From: Gracilibacillus massiliensis
GTDB lineage: Bacteria > Bacillota > Bacilli > Bacillales > Amphibacillaceae
Assembly (NCBI RefSeq): GCF_001458115.1
Contig: NZ_CZRP01000011.1
Coordinates: 372,001-436,000 of the forward strand
Reading direction: 5' to 3'
Length of the DNA stretch: 64,000 bases
Below the pieces are notes generated by a model. That model worked only from the letters and a program-made list of their open reading frames with translations. It did no database searches and was not told where the DNA came from. Numbering within the stretch: the stretch's first letter is position 1; every line of letters starts with the position of its first letter. A program made the position numbers and the translations under genes. This document shows, piece by piece, positions 17,090 through 27,085 of the stretch.

Positions 17090-18025
17090 ATGGAAGAAAC
17101 TGTGAAATTTAAAAAAACAGCAAGAAATGAATTATGGAGCAGCATTAAAAAAGATTGGCAATTATATGCCCTTGTGTTAGTACCTGTCATTTACTTAATT
17201 ATATTTAAGTATGGTCCAATGTTTGGAAATATCATTGCTTTTCGACGTTTTGTTCCTGGTGGGAGCATCATCGGTGAAGAATGGGTTGGATTTCAATATT
17301 TTCAAATGTTTTTGAACGATCCGACTTTCTATAAAGTATTTGCTAACACATTTATCTTAGCATTTCTACTATTAGTTATAACATTTCCGGCACCAATAAT
17401 TTTCGCGTTATTATTAAATGAATTAAAAAATCAATTATTTAAACGGTTTGTGCAGACAGCTTCATATCTACCACACTTCTTCTCGGTAGTTGTTGTAGCA
17501 GGTATGGTTTTTGAAGTGTTAGCGCTTAACGGTCCAGTAAACAGTTTACTGGCAAGTTGGGGTTTTGAAAAAATCAGTTTTATGCAGTTGCCTGAGTGGT
17601 TTAGAACAATCTTCGTTGGGGTTGACTTATGGCAAACATTAGGTTGGGGTGCGATCCTTTACCTTGCAGCTTTAACAGGTATTAATGAAGAACTATATGA
17701 GGCAGCAAGAATTGATGGGGCGAATAGATGGAAGCAAACAATCCATATTACACTCCCAGGAATTTTGCCAACAATTGTCGTTTTGTTAATCTTGAATATT
17801 GGTAATTTTCTGCAAATCGGTTTTGAAAAAGTCTTATTATTATATAATCCATTAACGTATGAAACAGCAGATGTCATTGCGACCTATGTATATCGTGTAG
17901 GTCTTCAATCAGGTAGTTTCAGTTATGGTACAGCAATCGGCTTATTTGAATCTATTATTGGATTAATATTAGTGTTAGGTGCTAACTATCTTTCTAAAAG
18001 AATTACAGATAATAGCTTGTGGTAG
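17090..18025 (+). CDS. ABC importer permease, LplB type
   Basis: A 311-residue permease with about six membrane segments and the EAA loop YEAARIDGANRWKQ followed by HITLPG. Closely similar in layout to the permease at 12370 (shared YLPHF, WGAILYLAAL and IDGA segments). AAAGGAGG precedes the ATG. It opens the second importer operon (permease, permease, lipoprotein), an order different from the first importer, where the lipoprotein comes first. The substrate is probably a xylo-oligosaccharide, from context. Confidence 0.93.
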   Translation: MEETVKFKKTARNELWSSIKKDWQLYALVLVPVIYLIIFKYGPMFGNIIAFRRFVPGGSIIGEEWVGFQYFQMFLNDPTFYKVFANTFILAFLLLVITFPAPIIFALLLNELKNQLFKRFVQTASYLPHFFSVVVVAGMVFEVLALNGPVNSLLASWGFEKISFMQLPEWFRTIFVGVDLWQTLGWGAILYLAALTGINEELYEAARIDGANRWKQTIHITLPGILPTIVVLLILNIGNFLQIGFEKVLLLYNPLTYETADVIATYVYRVGLQSGSFSYGTAIGLFESIIGLILVLGANYLSKRITDNSLW

Positions 18026-18037
18026 GGGGGACAAACA

Positions 18038-18910
18038 ATGAAGGAATCATGGCAGTATAAAGTCTTTAAAGTTTTTAATGTAACTGTTTTAATTTTTATA
18101 GTTTTTGTAACGTTGTTTCCTTTCTTTAACATCGTTGCTCAATCCTTTAGTTCAGAAGCATATATAAATTCTGGTCAAGTAAGTTTATGGCCGAAAGGGT
18201 TTAACATTGAAACATATAAAGTGATCATGTCGGATACGATGTTTTGGATCAATTACAAAAATACAGTGGTATACACGATAGTCGGTACGATTATTTCACT
18301 AATATTATCGACTATGATAGCTTATCCCTTAGCTAAAACAAGACTGAGGGGTAGAAGGTTTTTAACACTGTTCTTCGTTTTCACTATGTTTTTTAACGGT
18401 GGTTTAATTCCAAACTACGTATTAGTAACGTCTTTAGGTTTTGGAAATAGTATTTGGGCAATAGTAATTCCAAATGCAATAAGTGTGTTTAACATGTTAA
18501 TCATGAGAACCTTCTTTCAAAACATTCCTGATGAACTTGAAGAAGCAGCGATCATGGACGGCTCAAGTACATTTGGTATCCTGTTCAAAATTGTTTTACC
18601 TTTGTCGAAACCGATCCTAGCAACAATGATGTTGTTCTATGCGGTTACACATTGGAATTCATGGTTTCCGGCTTTTATTTTCTTTACTGAAAAAGAATTA
18701 TTTCCGGTATCGATTTATCTAAGAAATATGATTAAAGGTGCAGAAGCGACAGTGGGAACTGGGGCAACATCAGCAGATAATATGGTGCAAATATCTGCGA
18801 ATATCAAGTCAGTAACTATGGTATTAACGGTATTGCCGATCTTGACGGTATATCCTTATATTCAAAAATATTTCGTGTCTGGTGTAATGTTAGGTTCTGT
18901 GAAAGGTTAA
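18038..18910 (+). CDS. ABC importer permease, LplC/YtcP type
   Basis: A 290-residue partner permease with an EAA-like loop in LEEAAIMDGSSTFGILFKIVL and a first membrane segment at about residues 13-33. It starts 12 bp after its partner behind GGGGGG, and is followed by the binding-protein gene about 110 bp later. Note that the usual IDGA of the loop is MDGS here. Confidence 0.92.
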   Translation: MKESWQYKVFKVFNVTVLIFIVFVTLFPFFNIVAQSFSSEAYINSGQVSLWPKGFNIETYKVIMSDTMFWINYKNTVVYTIVGTIISLILSTMIAYPLAKTRLRGRRFLTLFFVFTMFFNGGLIPNYVLVTSLGFGNSIWAIVIPNAISVFNMLIMRTFFQNIPDELEEAAIMDGSSTFGILFKIVLPLSKPILATMMLFYAVTHWNSWFPAFIFFTEKELFPVSIYLRNMIKGAEATVGTGATSADNMVQISANIKSVTMVLTVLPILTVYPYIQKYFVSGVMLGSVKG

Positions 18911-19021
18911 TCATTCACACCGCATTCTAAGGGGGTGGTGGCCAAAGAGGTAAGGAGTCGCAATCTGATAATATGCAATTATTTTTTAAACTTATGGTCT
19001 TATAAAAGAGGGGGAAGTAAC

Positions 19022-20662
19022 ATGTCAAAGCAATGGAAAAATTTGATGTTGGTTATGTTGTTAGTATTAGTACTAGGCGTATTAGCTGCGTGTAGTGATG
19101 ACTCAAGCTCTTCTGATGATGAGGAAGGCGAAGACGGTTCTGAAGAAACAACTTCTGGAGCAGCAATGGAGGATTATAGTGTAGGTGATACTTTTAAGGC
19201 GACAGAACCAATCACACTTTCAACACTTTTTAGTGATCACCCGAACTATCCATTAAAGGAAGATTGGATGTTTTATGAAAAAATAGCAGAGAAAACAAAT
19301 GTTACATTAGACATCACTTCAGTACCAATGAGTGATTATGAAGACAAAAGAAGTTTATTAATTAGTAGTGGTGACGCACCATATATTCTTCCGAAAACAT
19401 ATCCAGGCCAAGAAACACAGTTTGTGGCTTCTGGAGCAGTGTTACCAATTAGTGAGTATGTAGATATGATGCCACACTTCCAGCAAAAAGTAGAAGAGTG
19501 GGAAATTGAACCATTCTTAGAAGGTTTACGTCAACGTGACGGTAAATATTATGTGATTCCTGGTATTCACGAAAAAGTATGGCCAGATTATAGTTTAGCA
19601 GTTCGTACCGATATCTTAGAAGAATTAGGACTTGAAGAACCTACAACTTGGGTGGAAGTAGAAGAAATGCTTGCAGCTATGAAAGAAGCTTATCCAGATA
19701 AGTACCCATTCTCTGACCGTTTCCAATTTAACAGTACGCTTAATATTGCAGCGACTGGTTTTGGAACTATTTCAGGCTGGGGTCTCGGCAATATGTTATC
19801 TTATGAAGAAGAGTCTGATGAATTTATTTTTGAACCAGCAACTGAAGAATATCGTTCAATGGTTGAATATTTCAATGGCTTAATTGAACAAGAATTATTA
19901 GATCCCGAAAGTCTTACTCAAGAAGACGATCCAGCAATTCAAAAATTCACTTCTGGCGAGTCATTTGTAATTAATACAAACGGTCAAACATTAACACAGT
20001 ATCGTAACACAATGGATGAAACTATGGGTGAAGGTAACTATTCTATTAAGAAAATTGTTGTTCCAGGTGGACCAGCAGGACAATTAATGAATGGTTCTAA
20101 ATTAGAAAACGGTATCATGTTCTCATCTAAAGCCAAAGATGATCCTAATTTCGAAGCAATGCTACAATTCATTGACTGGTTAATGTACAGTGATGAAGGT
20201 TTAGAATTTTCTAAATGGGGTGTAGAAGGAGAAACGTATGAACTTACTGACGGTGGAGATCGAGAGTTACTCGATAACATCACATTCCGTGGTATGAACC
20301 CTGATGCTGAAGAACACCTGCAAATCGATTACGGTTTCTCTCAAGGTAACTGGTCTTACGGTGGACCTACGGAATTGCTTCACTCTATGTTCAATGAAGA
20401 GGAAATTGAGTTCCAAAATGCCATGCACGAAACTAAAGAATTGGTATTACCAGACCCGCCAATCCGTTATGATGCAACTCAATTAGAGCAATCTTCATTA
20501 ATGAGTACACCATTAAAAGATACTGTTGAACAAAACACATTGAAATTTATCATTGGTGACCGCGACATGTCTGAATGGGATGCTTATGTACAAGAACTTG
20601 AAGCTCAAAACATGCAAGGATATGTAGATCTTGCGAATGAAGTGTACCAAAACAATAAATAA
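19022..20662 (+). CDS. Sugar-binding lipoprotein of the second importer
   Basis: A 546-residue extracellular lipoprotein, LplA/YtcQ family. The signal peptide ends in the lipobox LAAC, followed by a Ser/Asp/Glu-rich linker. I choose ATG 19022, preceded by AGAGGGGGAAG. The longer reading frame from 18935 adds 29 residues that would spoil the signal peptide and has no fitting ribosome site. It delivers substrate to the two permeases just upstream. A clear terminator follows, so the downstream Nif3/DUF624/GH2 genes depend on read-through or their own promoter. Confidence 0.92.
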   Translation: MSKQWKNLMLVMLLVLVLGVLAACSDDSSSSDDEEGEDGSEETTSGAAMEDYSVGDTFKATEPITLSTLFSDHPNYPLKEDWMFYEKIAEKTNVTLDITSVPMSDYEDKRSLLISSGDAPYILPKTYPGQETQFVASGAVLPISEYVDMMPHFQQKVEEWEIEPFLEGLRQRDGKYYVIPGIHEKVWPDYSLAVRTDILEELGLEEPTTWVEVEEMLAAMKEAYPDKYPFSDRFQFNSTLNIAATGFGTISGWGLGNMLSYEEESDEFIFEPATEEYRSMVEYFNGLIEQELLDPESLTQEDDPAIQKFTSGESFVINTNGQTLTQYRNTMDETMGEGNYSIKKIVVPGGPAGQLMNGSKLENGIMFSSKAKDDPNFEAMLQFIDWLMYSDEGLEFSKWGVEGETYELTDGGDRELLDNITFRGMNPDAEEHLQIDYGFSQGNWSYGGPTELLHSMFNEEEIEFQNAMHETKELVLPDPPIRYDATQLEQSSLMSTPLKDTVEQNTLKFIIGDRDMSEWDAYVQELEAQNMQGYVDLANEVYQNNK

Positions 20663-20679
20663 AAACGATTGAAAACAAA

Positions 20680-20716
20680 TAACACGGAGAAACTTTTCTC
20701 CGTGTTATGTTTCTTT
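20680..20716 (+). terminator. Intrinsic terminator after the second lipoprotein gene
   Basis: TAACACGGAGAAA (20680-20692) pairs with TTTCTCCGTGTTA (20695-20707), followed by TGTTTCTTT. Confidence 0.8.
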
Positions 20717-20745
20717 ATAATAATAAATCTAGAGGGAGTTAGAAT

Positions 20746-21534
20746 ATGGTACAGGTTCAGGATGTTATTCATACGTTGATAAGCAATGTAGAAGCTGTAG
20801 ACAATACGGTAGACACTTTAAAGTTTGGAGACCTTAACCAAGAAGTCAACAAGGTTGCGGTTACCTTTATGCCTACATATGAGGTAATAAAAGGAGCAAT
20901 TAGTACTAACATCGATTTACTAATATGTCACGAAGGATTGTTTTACAGTCATGGAAACCTCGGTGTTATAGAAGAAAGTGAAGTGTACCAACAAAAACGA
21001 GACTTGATTGAAGATTCTGGTTTAGCCATTTTTCGATTACATGATTATGTGCATAGTTATCAACCAGATGGAATCATGCAAGGAATAATTCAAACTTTAC
21101 AATGGCAAGGTTTTGTACGGAAAAACGAGCGAGCATACTCGATCTTTGAGATTCCTAAGCAACAATTAATAGAAGTACTAAGCTATTTGAAAGACAAATT
21201 AGACATCAATCCTATTCGATATATTGGAGATTTGACTACTGAAATCAAACATATCGCTCTTTTAGTAGGATTTCGAGGTGGGGGCATAACAGCTATCCCT
21301 CCATTTATACACGAACATGTGGACCTCGTTATATATGGAGAAGGACCGGAATGGGAAACACCTGAATATGTTAGAGATGCGATTGCTATGAAAAAAAATA
21401 AGGCTGCGATCATATTAGGTCATTATGAAAGCGAAGCACCTGGGATGGTATATGTAACCGAAGAACTTAAACGACTGTTACCTAATATAGAGATATCCTA
21501 TCTTCCCTCAAAAAACTGTATTCAAGTTCTCTAA
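20746..21534 (+). CDS. Nif3-like dinuclear metal-centre protein
   Basis: A 262-residue member of the NIF3/DUF34 family, whose biochemical role is not firmly known. Family metal ligands are visible: His62 in ICHEGLF at the N-terminal half and His226/Glu228 in LGHYESE at the C-terminal end. It is close to the short form of the family and lacks the roughly 100-residue middle insertion of B. subtilis YqfO. It starts after TAGAGGGAG. It sits between a sugar importer and DUF624/GH2 genes, not near the usual trmK-type neighbour, which suggests recruitment to a carbohydrate-linked function. Confidence 0.82.
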   Translation: MVQVQDVIHTLISNVEAVDNTVDTLKFGDLNQEVNKVAVTFMPTYEVIKGAISTNIDLLICHEGLFYSHGNLGVIEESEVYQQKRDLIEDSGLAIFRLHDYVHSYQPDGIMQGIIQTLQWQGFVRKNERAYSIFEIPKQQLIEVLSYLKDKLDINPIRYIGDLTTEIKHIALLVGFRGGGITAIPPFIHEHVDLVIYGEGPEWETPEYVRDAIAMKKNKAAIILGHYESEAPGMVYVTEELKRLLPNIEISYLPSKNCIQVL

Positions 21535-21617
21535 AAAACTGATACAAATATCACCCATTCAACAATGATTCATAGTAGAATAAGATATGTAAATAGATAT
21601 AAAGGAAGGGTTTTTTG

Positions 21618-22313
21618 ATGGATTATAATCAAGGTGGGTTTTATCGTTTTTCGAATTATGTATATTGCTTATTAATATTAAATTTCATTTTTGTATTTAC
21701 AAACTTATTAAGCTTTGCTGCACTGATTTTGTTGATTCCAACGATTTCAAATGCGATTTTGTATTACATAGCCTTAATACCAACAGGTCCGGCGATTGCT
21801 GCTTTGCTTCACAGTTTAAGTATTTTAGCTAGACAACAAGAAATGACTCCTGTTTCAACTTTTCTTTCTGCTTATAAAAGTAATTTTAAAGATGTTTTAA
21901 AAGTTTGGTTTCCAATACTAACTGTCTTTTTTGTTTTAGTAATTGATATTCAATACTTTAATCAAAATCCAACGGTCTTCAACCAAATTTTAAATGGGAT
22001 ATTTCTTGTAGTATTATTCTTGTTAGTGATTTTCTCTATTTACACATTAATAATTACTACACATTATAAATTTAGAATTAGAGACATTTACCGTTTATCA
22101 CTATATTACATTTTTACTTGGATTAAAAGGACAACAGGTAATATAGCGATTTTATTCTTAACAGTAGTGGTGATGTTTTTTACATCAGACTTTATTATCA
22201 TTTTTCTAAGTAGTTTAGTGGCTTGGTTTATCATCTTAAATACTAAACCCATTATTCAAGATGTGAAGATTAGTTTTGTTAAAAATGAACATTATGAGCA
22301 ACAAGATACATAA
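21618..22313 (+). CDS. DUF624 (YesL-like) membrane protein
   Basis: A 231-residue membrane protein with about five hydrophobic segments, the first at about residues 14-45. Related to the DUF624 proteins at 6230 and 60868. I prefer ATG 21618, 7 bases after AAGGAAGGG, over TTG 21615. It lies 27 bp upstream of the GH2 gene. The family is a hallmark of Lpl-type sugar loci but its function is unknown. Confidence 0.82.
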   Translation: MDYNQGGFYRFSNYVYCLLILNFIFVFTNLLSFAALILLIPTISNAILYYIALIPTGPAIAALLHSLSILARQQEMTPVSTFLSAYKSNFKDVLKVWFPILTVFFVLVIDIQYFNQNPTVFNQILNGIFLVVLFLLVIFSIYTLIITTHYKFRIRDIYRLSLYYIFTWIKRTTGNIAILFLTVVVMFFTSDFIIIFLSSLVAWFIILNTKPIIQDVKISFVKNEHYEQQDT

Positions 22314-22340
22314 TTTTTTGGAAAGGGACGATAAACAAAA

Positions 22341-25300
22341 ATGCTAAATAAAATGTACGTATTTAATGACAATTGGCAGTTTGCTAAAAGTGATCTAGAA
22401 ACAACTACTACAAGAAATTTAAATTTTCATCCGGTAGAAATTCCGCATGACTGGTTAATATATGATACGGAGAATTTATATGAACACAGTATTGGTTGGT
22501 ATAAGAAAGAATACAAATATGATCCATCTTCTGAGAAAGATATCGTGATAACTTTTGAAGGGGTTTACATGGATTCTGTCTTATTTGTAAATGATCAAAA
22601 GGTTGGCGAATGGAAATATGGTTATTCGAAATTTGAGTTTAACATTAGTGAATTTCTTAATAGTGGAACAAATCAACTCTTATTGAAAGTTACATATCAA
22701 AGTCCAAATAGTAGGTGGTATACAGGTGCAGGAATTTACCGTGACGTATGGTTGAAAGAGAGAAGTAAGAATTATATTGAGACAGATGGAGTATATGTTT
22801 CTACTTTTAAAGAAAATGAAAACTGGAGAGTAGAGGTGGATACAAGTTTATCAGTCACAGAGCCCTTAGAGTTGAGACATGCGCTTCTTAAAAACGGTAC
22901 AGTTGTTGCCGATGTTACTACTGATGTAAAGTCTGATCAGATGATCAGTCAAACAAATTTCCAGATAAATGATCCTAGAATATGGGATATTCAAAAGCCA
23001 GATTTATATGAGTTAACCACAACGCTAAGGTTAAAATTAGATAACGAAATAATAGAGTCTCAAACTCAGAAAATTGGCTTTAAACAGATTGAATTTGATA
23101 CAGACAGAGGTTTCTTTCTAAATGGACAACATCTGAAATTGTATGGTGTCAATGAACATCATGATTTAGGTGCATTAGGTGCTGCCTTTAATGTTAACGC
23201 TTTAAGAAGAAGGATGAAAATCTTAAAAGACATGGGGGTCAATGCTATCCGTACTGCCCACAATATGCCTGCAAAAGAAATGATGACGCTTGCAGATGAA
23301 ATGGGTTTTCTTGTCGTTACAGAGGCATTTGATATGTGGGAAAGATCTAAAACTCGCTATGATTACGCGCGCTTTTTTAAAGAATGGCATAAAAAAGATA
23401 TAGAATCATGGGTGAAACGTGACCGCAATCATGTAAGTCTAATCATGTGGAGTATTGGAAACGAGATCTATGATACACATGCAGATGAAAGAGGTCAGCA
23501 ATTAACAGAGATACTTACAGAGTTAGTCTACCAATTTGATCCAAAGAAGAATGCGGTTGTAACAATTGGCTCTAATTACATGCCGTGGGAAAATGCTCAA
23601 GCATGTGCTGATATTGTCAAAATGGCTGGGTATAATTATGGTGAAAAATATTATGAACAACACCACAAAGAACATCCGGATTGGGTCATTTATGGTAGTG
23701 AAACAGTAGCGGTTGTTCAAAGTCGAGGAGTTTATCATTTTCCTTACGATAAACCGATTCTAGCAGATGATGATCAGCATTGTTCATCACTAGGAAATAG
23801 TGCGACAAGCTGGGGTGCAAAATCAATAGAAACTGCTTTGATTAAAGAAAGAGATACACCTTTTTCATTAGGACAATTCATCTGGACTGGATTTGACTAT
23901 ATAGGAGAGCCTACGCCATATCACACAAAAAACGCTTATTTTGGTTCGATTGATACAGCTACCTTTAAAAAAGATTCATATTATGTCTATCAATCGGCAT
24001 GGACAAATTATAAGGAAAGTCCAATGGTACATATCTTTCCATATTGGGATTTTAATGAAGGACAAATGATAGATGTGAGGGTAGCTACGAATGCACCAAA
24101 AGTTGATTTACTTCTTAATGGTCAATCATTAGGTATTCAGGAAATTGATCATAATCACGGAGATGTCATCTCTGGTTGGTGGAAGGTTCCCTATCAAAAA
24201 GGAACTTTAGAAGCCTATGCCTATGATCTGGAAGGAAATATAATTGCTCAGGATCAGAAGCAATCTTTTGAAGACCCGGCAGATATAACACTTGCCACTG
24301 CAGATACATCACTTCAAGCAGATGGAATTGATCTTGCTTTTATTGAAATTGGAATGATTGATAAGAATGGGAAGGCTGTTGAGAATGCCAACAATCGTGT
24401 GAACGTTGAGGTGGAGGGTGCAGGTCGTTTGGTCGGATTAGACAATGGCGATCAAACCGATTATGACCAGTACAAAGGAACAAGCAGACGTCTATTTAAT
24501 GGTAAATTAATGGCGATTATTAGTTCAACTTTTGAAACAGGTCCGATTCATATAAAAGTAAATTCTCCTACTTTGCCAGAGGCATCTCTTATACTAACTG
24601 CCAACAAACCTAAAATAGAGTTGCCGAATAAAACTCCAATTGCTGCTAATCAGTCTACAGCTATAATAACAGGTCAACAAAATGAAATACCTGTTCGCAA
24701 AATAGAAATTGGTTCAGATCAAGGACAAATTTTAACTGCTAAACAACCTACAGCTAATGTTACTGCTAACCTTTGTCCAAAGAATACGGATTATCAGGAA
24801 GTGAAATGGAGCGTCGTAAATGATGTAGGAATTGAATCTAATATAGCTTCGATTACAGCCCACGGGCTCGATGCAACTGTTTCAGCATTTGGTGACGGGG
24901 ACTTCCGTGTTAGGTGTACAAGTAGAAACGGTAAAGATACGATTAATCTCATTTCGGAACTGGAATTTAAAGCAGAAGGATTGGGTACTGCCTTTAAAGA
25001 TCCATATTCCTTTATTTCAGCAGGTTTGTATGACCAACACAAAGGTGAATTAACTAATGGTAATGAACGAGGTGTTGCCACTAGCAGAGATGGAGAATCA
25101 CAGGTAGGTTTTCGGGATATTGATTTTGGTAAAGATGGTTCCGATACAGTCACGATACCTATCTTTGCCCTAACCAGTGAACCATACGAAGTTCAAATCT
25201 GGGAAGGGATGCCTGGAGAACCTTCAAGTATTTTGTTAGCGGACGCTATTTATCAAAAGGAATCAAAATGGAATGTTTATCAAGAAGAAACATTCACATT

Positions 25301-25754
25301 ATCAAAGAAATTAAAAGGCATTACATCGCTATCATTTGTTACGAATAAAAAGATGCATATTAAAGGATTTCGTTTCGAAAAACAAAATAGAGCGTTTGAG
25401 CAAAACTATGCGGTAAATGCAGATAAAATTTATGGTGATGATTTTACGAAGTTAGAAAACCGTGTCGAGCAAATAGGAAATAATGTTTCCTTTGAATTTG
25501 ATGATTTTGATTTTGGAGAGCAAGGTGCTTCAGAGCTAGTATTATATGGTCATTCGCCGATCGATAGAAACTCGATTCATATTCGCTTTTTTGATGGTGT
25601 AGACGAAAGAGCAGAAATATTGGAGTTTGAGTACTCAGAAGACTACCAAGAGAAAAGGTTTCATTTTAATAGGGTAAAAGGAGTCCAAAAAATCTCAATT
25701 ATCTTCTTGCCTGGATCCAATTTTAATTTTAATTGGTTTCAATTTAAATCATAG
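22341..25754 (+). CDS. Large GH2 glycoside hydrolase with C-terminal accessory domains
   Basis: An 1137-residue family 2 enzyme (beta-galactosidase/glucuronidase clan), no signal peptide. The sugar-binding jelly-roll and Ig-like domains occupy about residues 1-250, the TIM barrel about 250-560. The acid/base is Glu375 in WSIGNEIYD and the nucleophile Glu454 in YGSETVAVV. The region after about 560 resembles the DUF4982/Ig-like extension of large GH2 beta-galactosidases. The last 250 residues contain two similar beta-rich blocks, with DIDFGKDGSD and DFDFGEQGAS, that look like CBM6-type modules. Substrate is uncertain; a galactose or arabinose side-chain activity on xylan fragments is possible. 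It ends the operon. Confidence 0.88.
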   Translation: MLNKMYVFNDNWQFAKSDLETTTTRNLNFHPVEIPHDWLIYDTENLYEHSIGWYKKEYKYDPSSEKDIVITFEGVYMDSVLFVNDQKVGEWKYGYSKFEFNISEFLNSGTNQLLLKVTYQSPNSRWYTGAGIYRDVWLKERSKNYIETDGVYVSTFKENENWRVEVDTSLSVTEPLELRHALLKNGTVVADVTTDVKSDQMISQTNFQINDPRIWDIQKPDLYELTTTLRLKLDNEIIESQTQKIGFKQIEFDTDRGFFLNGQHLKLYGVNEHHDLGALGAAFNVNALRRRMKILKDMGVNAIRTAHNMPAKEMMTLADEMGFLVVTEAFDMWERSKTRYDYARFFKEWHKKDIESWVKRDRNHVSLIMWSIGNEIYDTHADERGQQLTEILTELVYQFDPKKNAVVTIGSNYMPWENAQACADIVKMAGYNYGEKYYEQHHKEHPDWVIYGSETVAVVQSRGVYHFPYDKPILADDDQHCSSLGNSATSWGAKSIETALIKERDTPFSLGQFIWTGFDYIGEPTPYHTKNAYFGSIDTATFKKDSYYVYQSAWTNYKESPMVHIFPYWDFNEGQMIDVRVATNAPKVDLLLNGQSLGIQEIDHNHGDVISGWWKVPYQKGTLEAYAYDLEGNIIAQDQKQSFEDPADITLATADTSLQADGIDLAFIEIGMIDKNGKAVENANNRVNVEVEGAGRLVGLDNGDQTDYDQYKGTSRRLFNGKLMAIISSTFETGPIHIKVNSPTLPEASLILTANKPKIELPNKTPIAANQSTAIITGQQNEIPVRKIEIGSDQGQILTAKQPTANVTANLCPKNTDYQEVKWSVVNDVGIESNIASITAHGLDATVSAFGDGDFRVRCTSRNGKDTINLISELEFKAEGLGTAFKDPYSFISAGLYDQHKGELTNGNERGVATSRDGESQVGFRDIDFGKDGSDTVTIPIFALTSEPYEVQIWEGMPGEPSSILLADAIYQKESKWNVYQEETFTLSKKLKGITSLSFVTNKKMHIKGFRFEKQNRAFEQNYAVNADKIYGDDFTKLENRVEQIGNNVSFEFDDFDFGEQGASELVLYGHSPIDRNSIHIRFFDGVDERAEILEFEYSEDYQEKRFHFNRVKGVQKISIIFLPGSNFNFNWFQFKS

Positions 25755-25795
25755 TCGATATAGAATTATCATTGAAAATTTTAATAATAGAAAGT

Positions 25796-25926
25796 AAAGA
25801 GGCTGGGAAAGAAAAGATTTGATAAATACAAAATCTAAAGGGGTTATAATTATTAAATAGAATGATGATAAAACCCTTAGAATTCTTTTGTATATATACA
25901 ATAACTTCTGCCCAGCCTCTTTTTTG
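25796..25926 (+). terminator. Long branched terminator element
   Basis: AAAGAGGCTGGG (25796-25807) pairs perfectly with CCCAGCCTCTTT (25911-25922), which continues into a T-run. An inner stem, AGGGGTT with AACCCTT, lies in the enclosed 103 bases. AGAGGCTGGG...CCCAGCCTCT repeats of this kind occur widely in Bacillota. It probably terminates the GH2 transcript. Confidence 0.65.
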
Positions 25927-26021
25927 GGCTTAGCATGAAAAACTTGACAAATAAATAGTAAATATTAAATAATGAGGACGATTATAAAATATAAAAAGAT
26001 GGGTAAAAAGGTGGCATTTAT

Positions 26022-27068
26022 ATGCGAATCACAGCCAAAATGATTGCAGATGAACTGGGCTTATCGCCAGCAACAGTTGATAGAGTATTAAATAATAGAA
26101 AAGGCGTAAGTACAAAAACAGTTGAGAAAGTGAAAGAAAAAGCACGAGAATTAGGTTATAGACCGAATAAAGCGGCTAAATTTTTAGCTACTCAAAAATT
26201 TACTAATATCGCATTTGTTCTTCCTGTTTTCCCAGATTACTTTTGGGATCACTTAGACTATGAAATAACAGAAGCTGCCTCTCTTTATTCAGATTTTGGC
26301 CTAAAAGTAGATATCCATAGAGTACACACTGTTCCAAACAATCATCAGGTAGACTTTGTGCAATCAATCATTGATGACAATAAATATGAGGCGATCGTTA
26401 TTGCTGCACATGATACAGAACCATTAGAAGAATTAATAGAACAAGCAATGGATAAAAATATCGCTGTTTTCACCATCAATACAGATGTGCCTAACAGTAA
26501 AAGAATTGCTTATGTAGGAAGTGATTACTATGATGCTGGCTATTTGGCAGGAGAATTAATTCACTTATTTAATAGAGATGTTAAAAACGTCTTGATAATA
26601 AGAGAAAGAGAAAACACCTATCAAATGTTAAACAAAGACAATGGCTTTAAAGATTATTTCAAAAGTAAAAAAACAAGCATAAGTAGCATTTATTATGAAT
26701 CATCAGCTTACATAGATACCGAAGAAATAAATACATTAATGAACGAAAATAAGGAAACTTTTTTGCATGCCGATGCCATATACGTGGCTGGAGGTTTATT
26801 GGATAAAGTAGTGCAATTCATTAGTGGTTGGAGTTACAAGCCAGTCATCATTGGTCATGATATAAATGAACCTATTTATAAAGCGTTTGAAGAAGAACTT
26901 ATAACGGCTTCGATATGTCAAGATCCTGTTGCACAAGCAAGTTTTTCGTTAAAAAAAATAGCGAATTACTTTATGGATGAAGAAACGACGCCGATTAACT
27001 CGTATATTGTGAAACCAGAGATAGTGACAAAATCAAATGCAAAATACTATTTCAATAGATCGAAATAG
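26022..27068 (+). CDS. LacI-family repressor of the GH31 importer operon
   Basis: A 348-residue regulator. The N-terminal helix-turn-helix and hinge show MIADELGLSPATVDRVLNNR and end near residue 60; a periplasmic-binding-type sugar domain follows (GSDYYDAGYLAGELIH, then IIGHDINEPIY). TTGACA at 25944-25949 is a candidate -35. Three operator-like palindromes just downstream (27086-27227) surround the promoter of the adjacent importer, so it most likely represses that operon until an alpha-xyloside or related sugar binds. Confidence 0.9.
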   Translation: MRITAKMIADELGLSPATVDRVLNNRKGVSTKTVEKVKEKARELGYRPNKAAKFLATQKFTNIAFVLPVFPDYFWDHLDYEITEAASLYSDFGLKVDIHRVHTVPNNHQVDFVQSIIDDNKYEAIVIAAHDTEPLEELIEQAMDKNIAVFTINTDVPNSKRIAYVGSDYYDAGYLAGELIHLFNRDVKNVLIIRERENTYQMLNKDNGFKDYFKSKKTSISSIYYESSAYIDTEEINTLMNENKETFLHADAIYVAGGLLDKVVQFISGWSYKPVIIGHDINEPIYKAFEEELITASICQDPVAQASFSLKKIANYFMDEETTPINSYIVKPEIVTKSNAKYYFNRSK

Positions 27069-27085
27069 CAATTTTCTTAAAAAAA

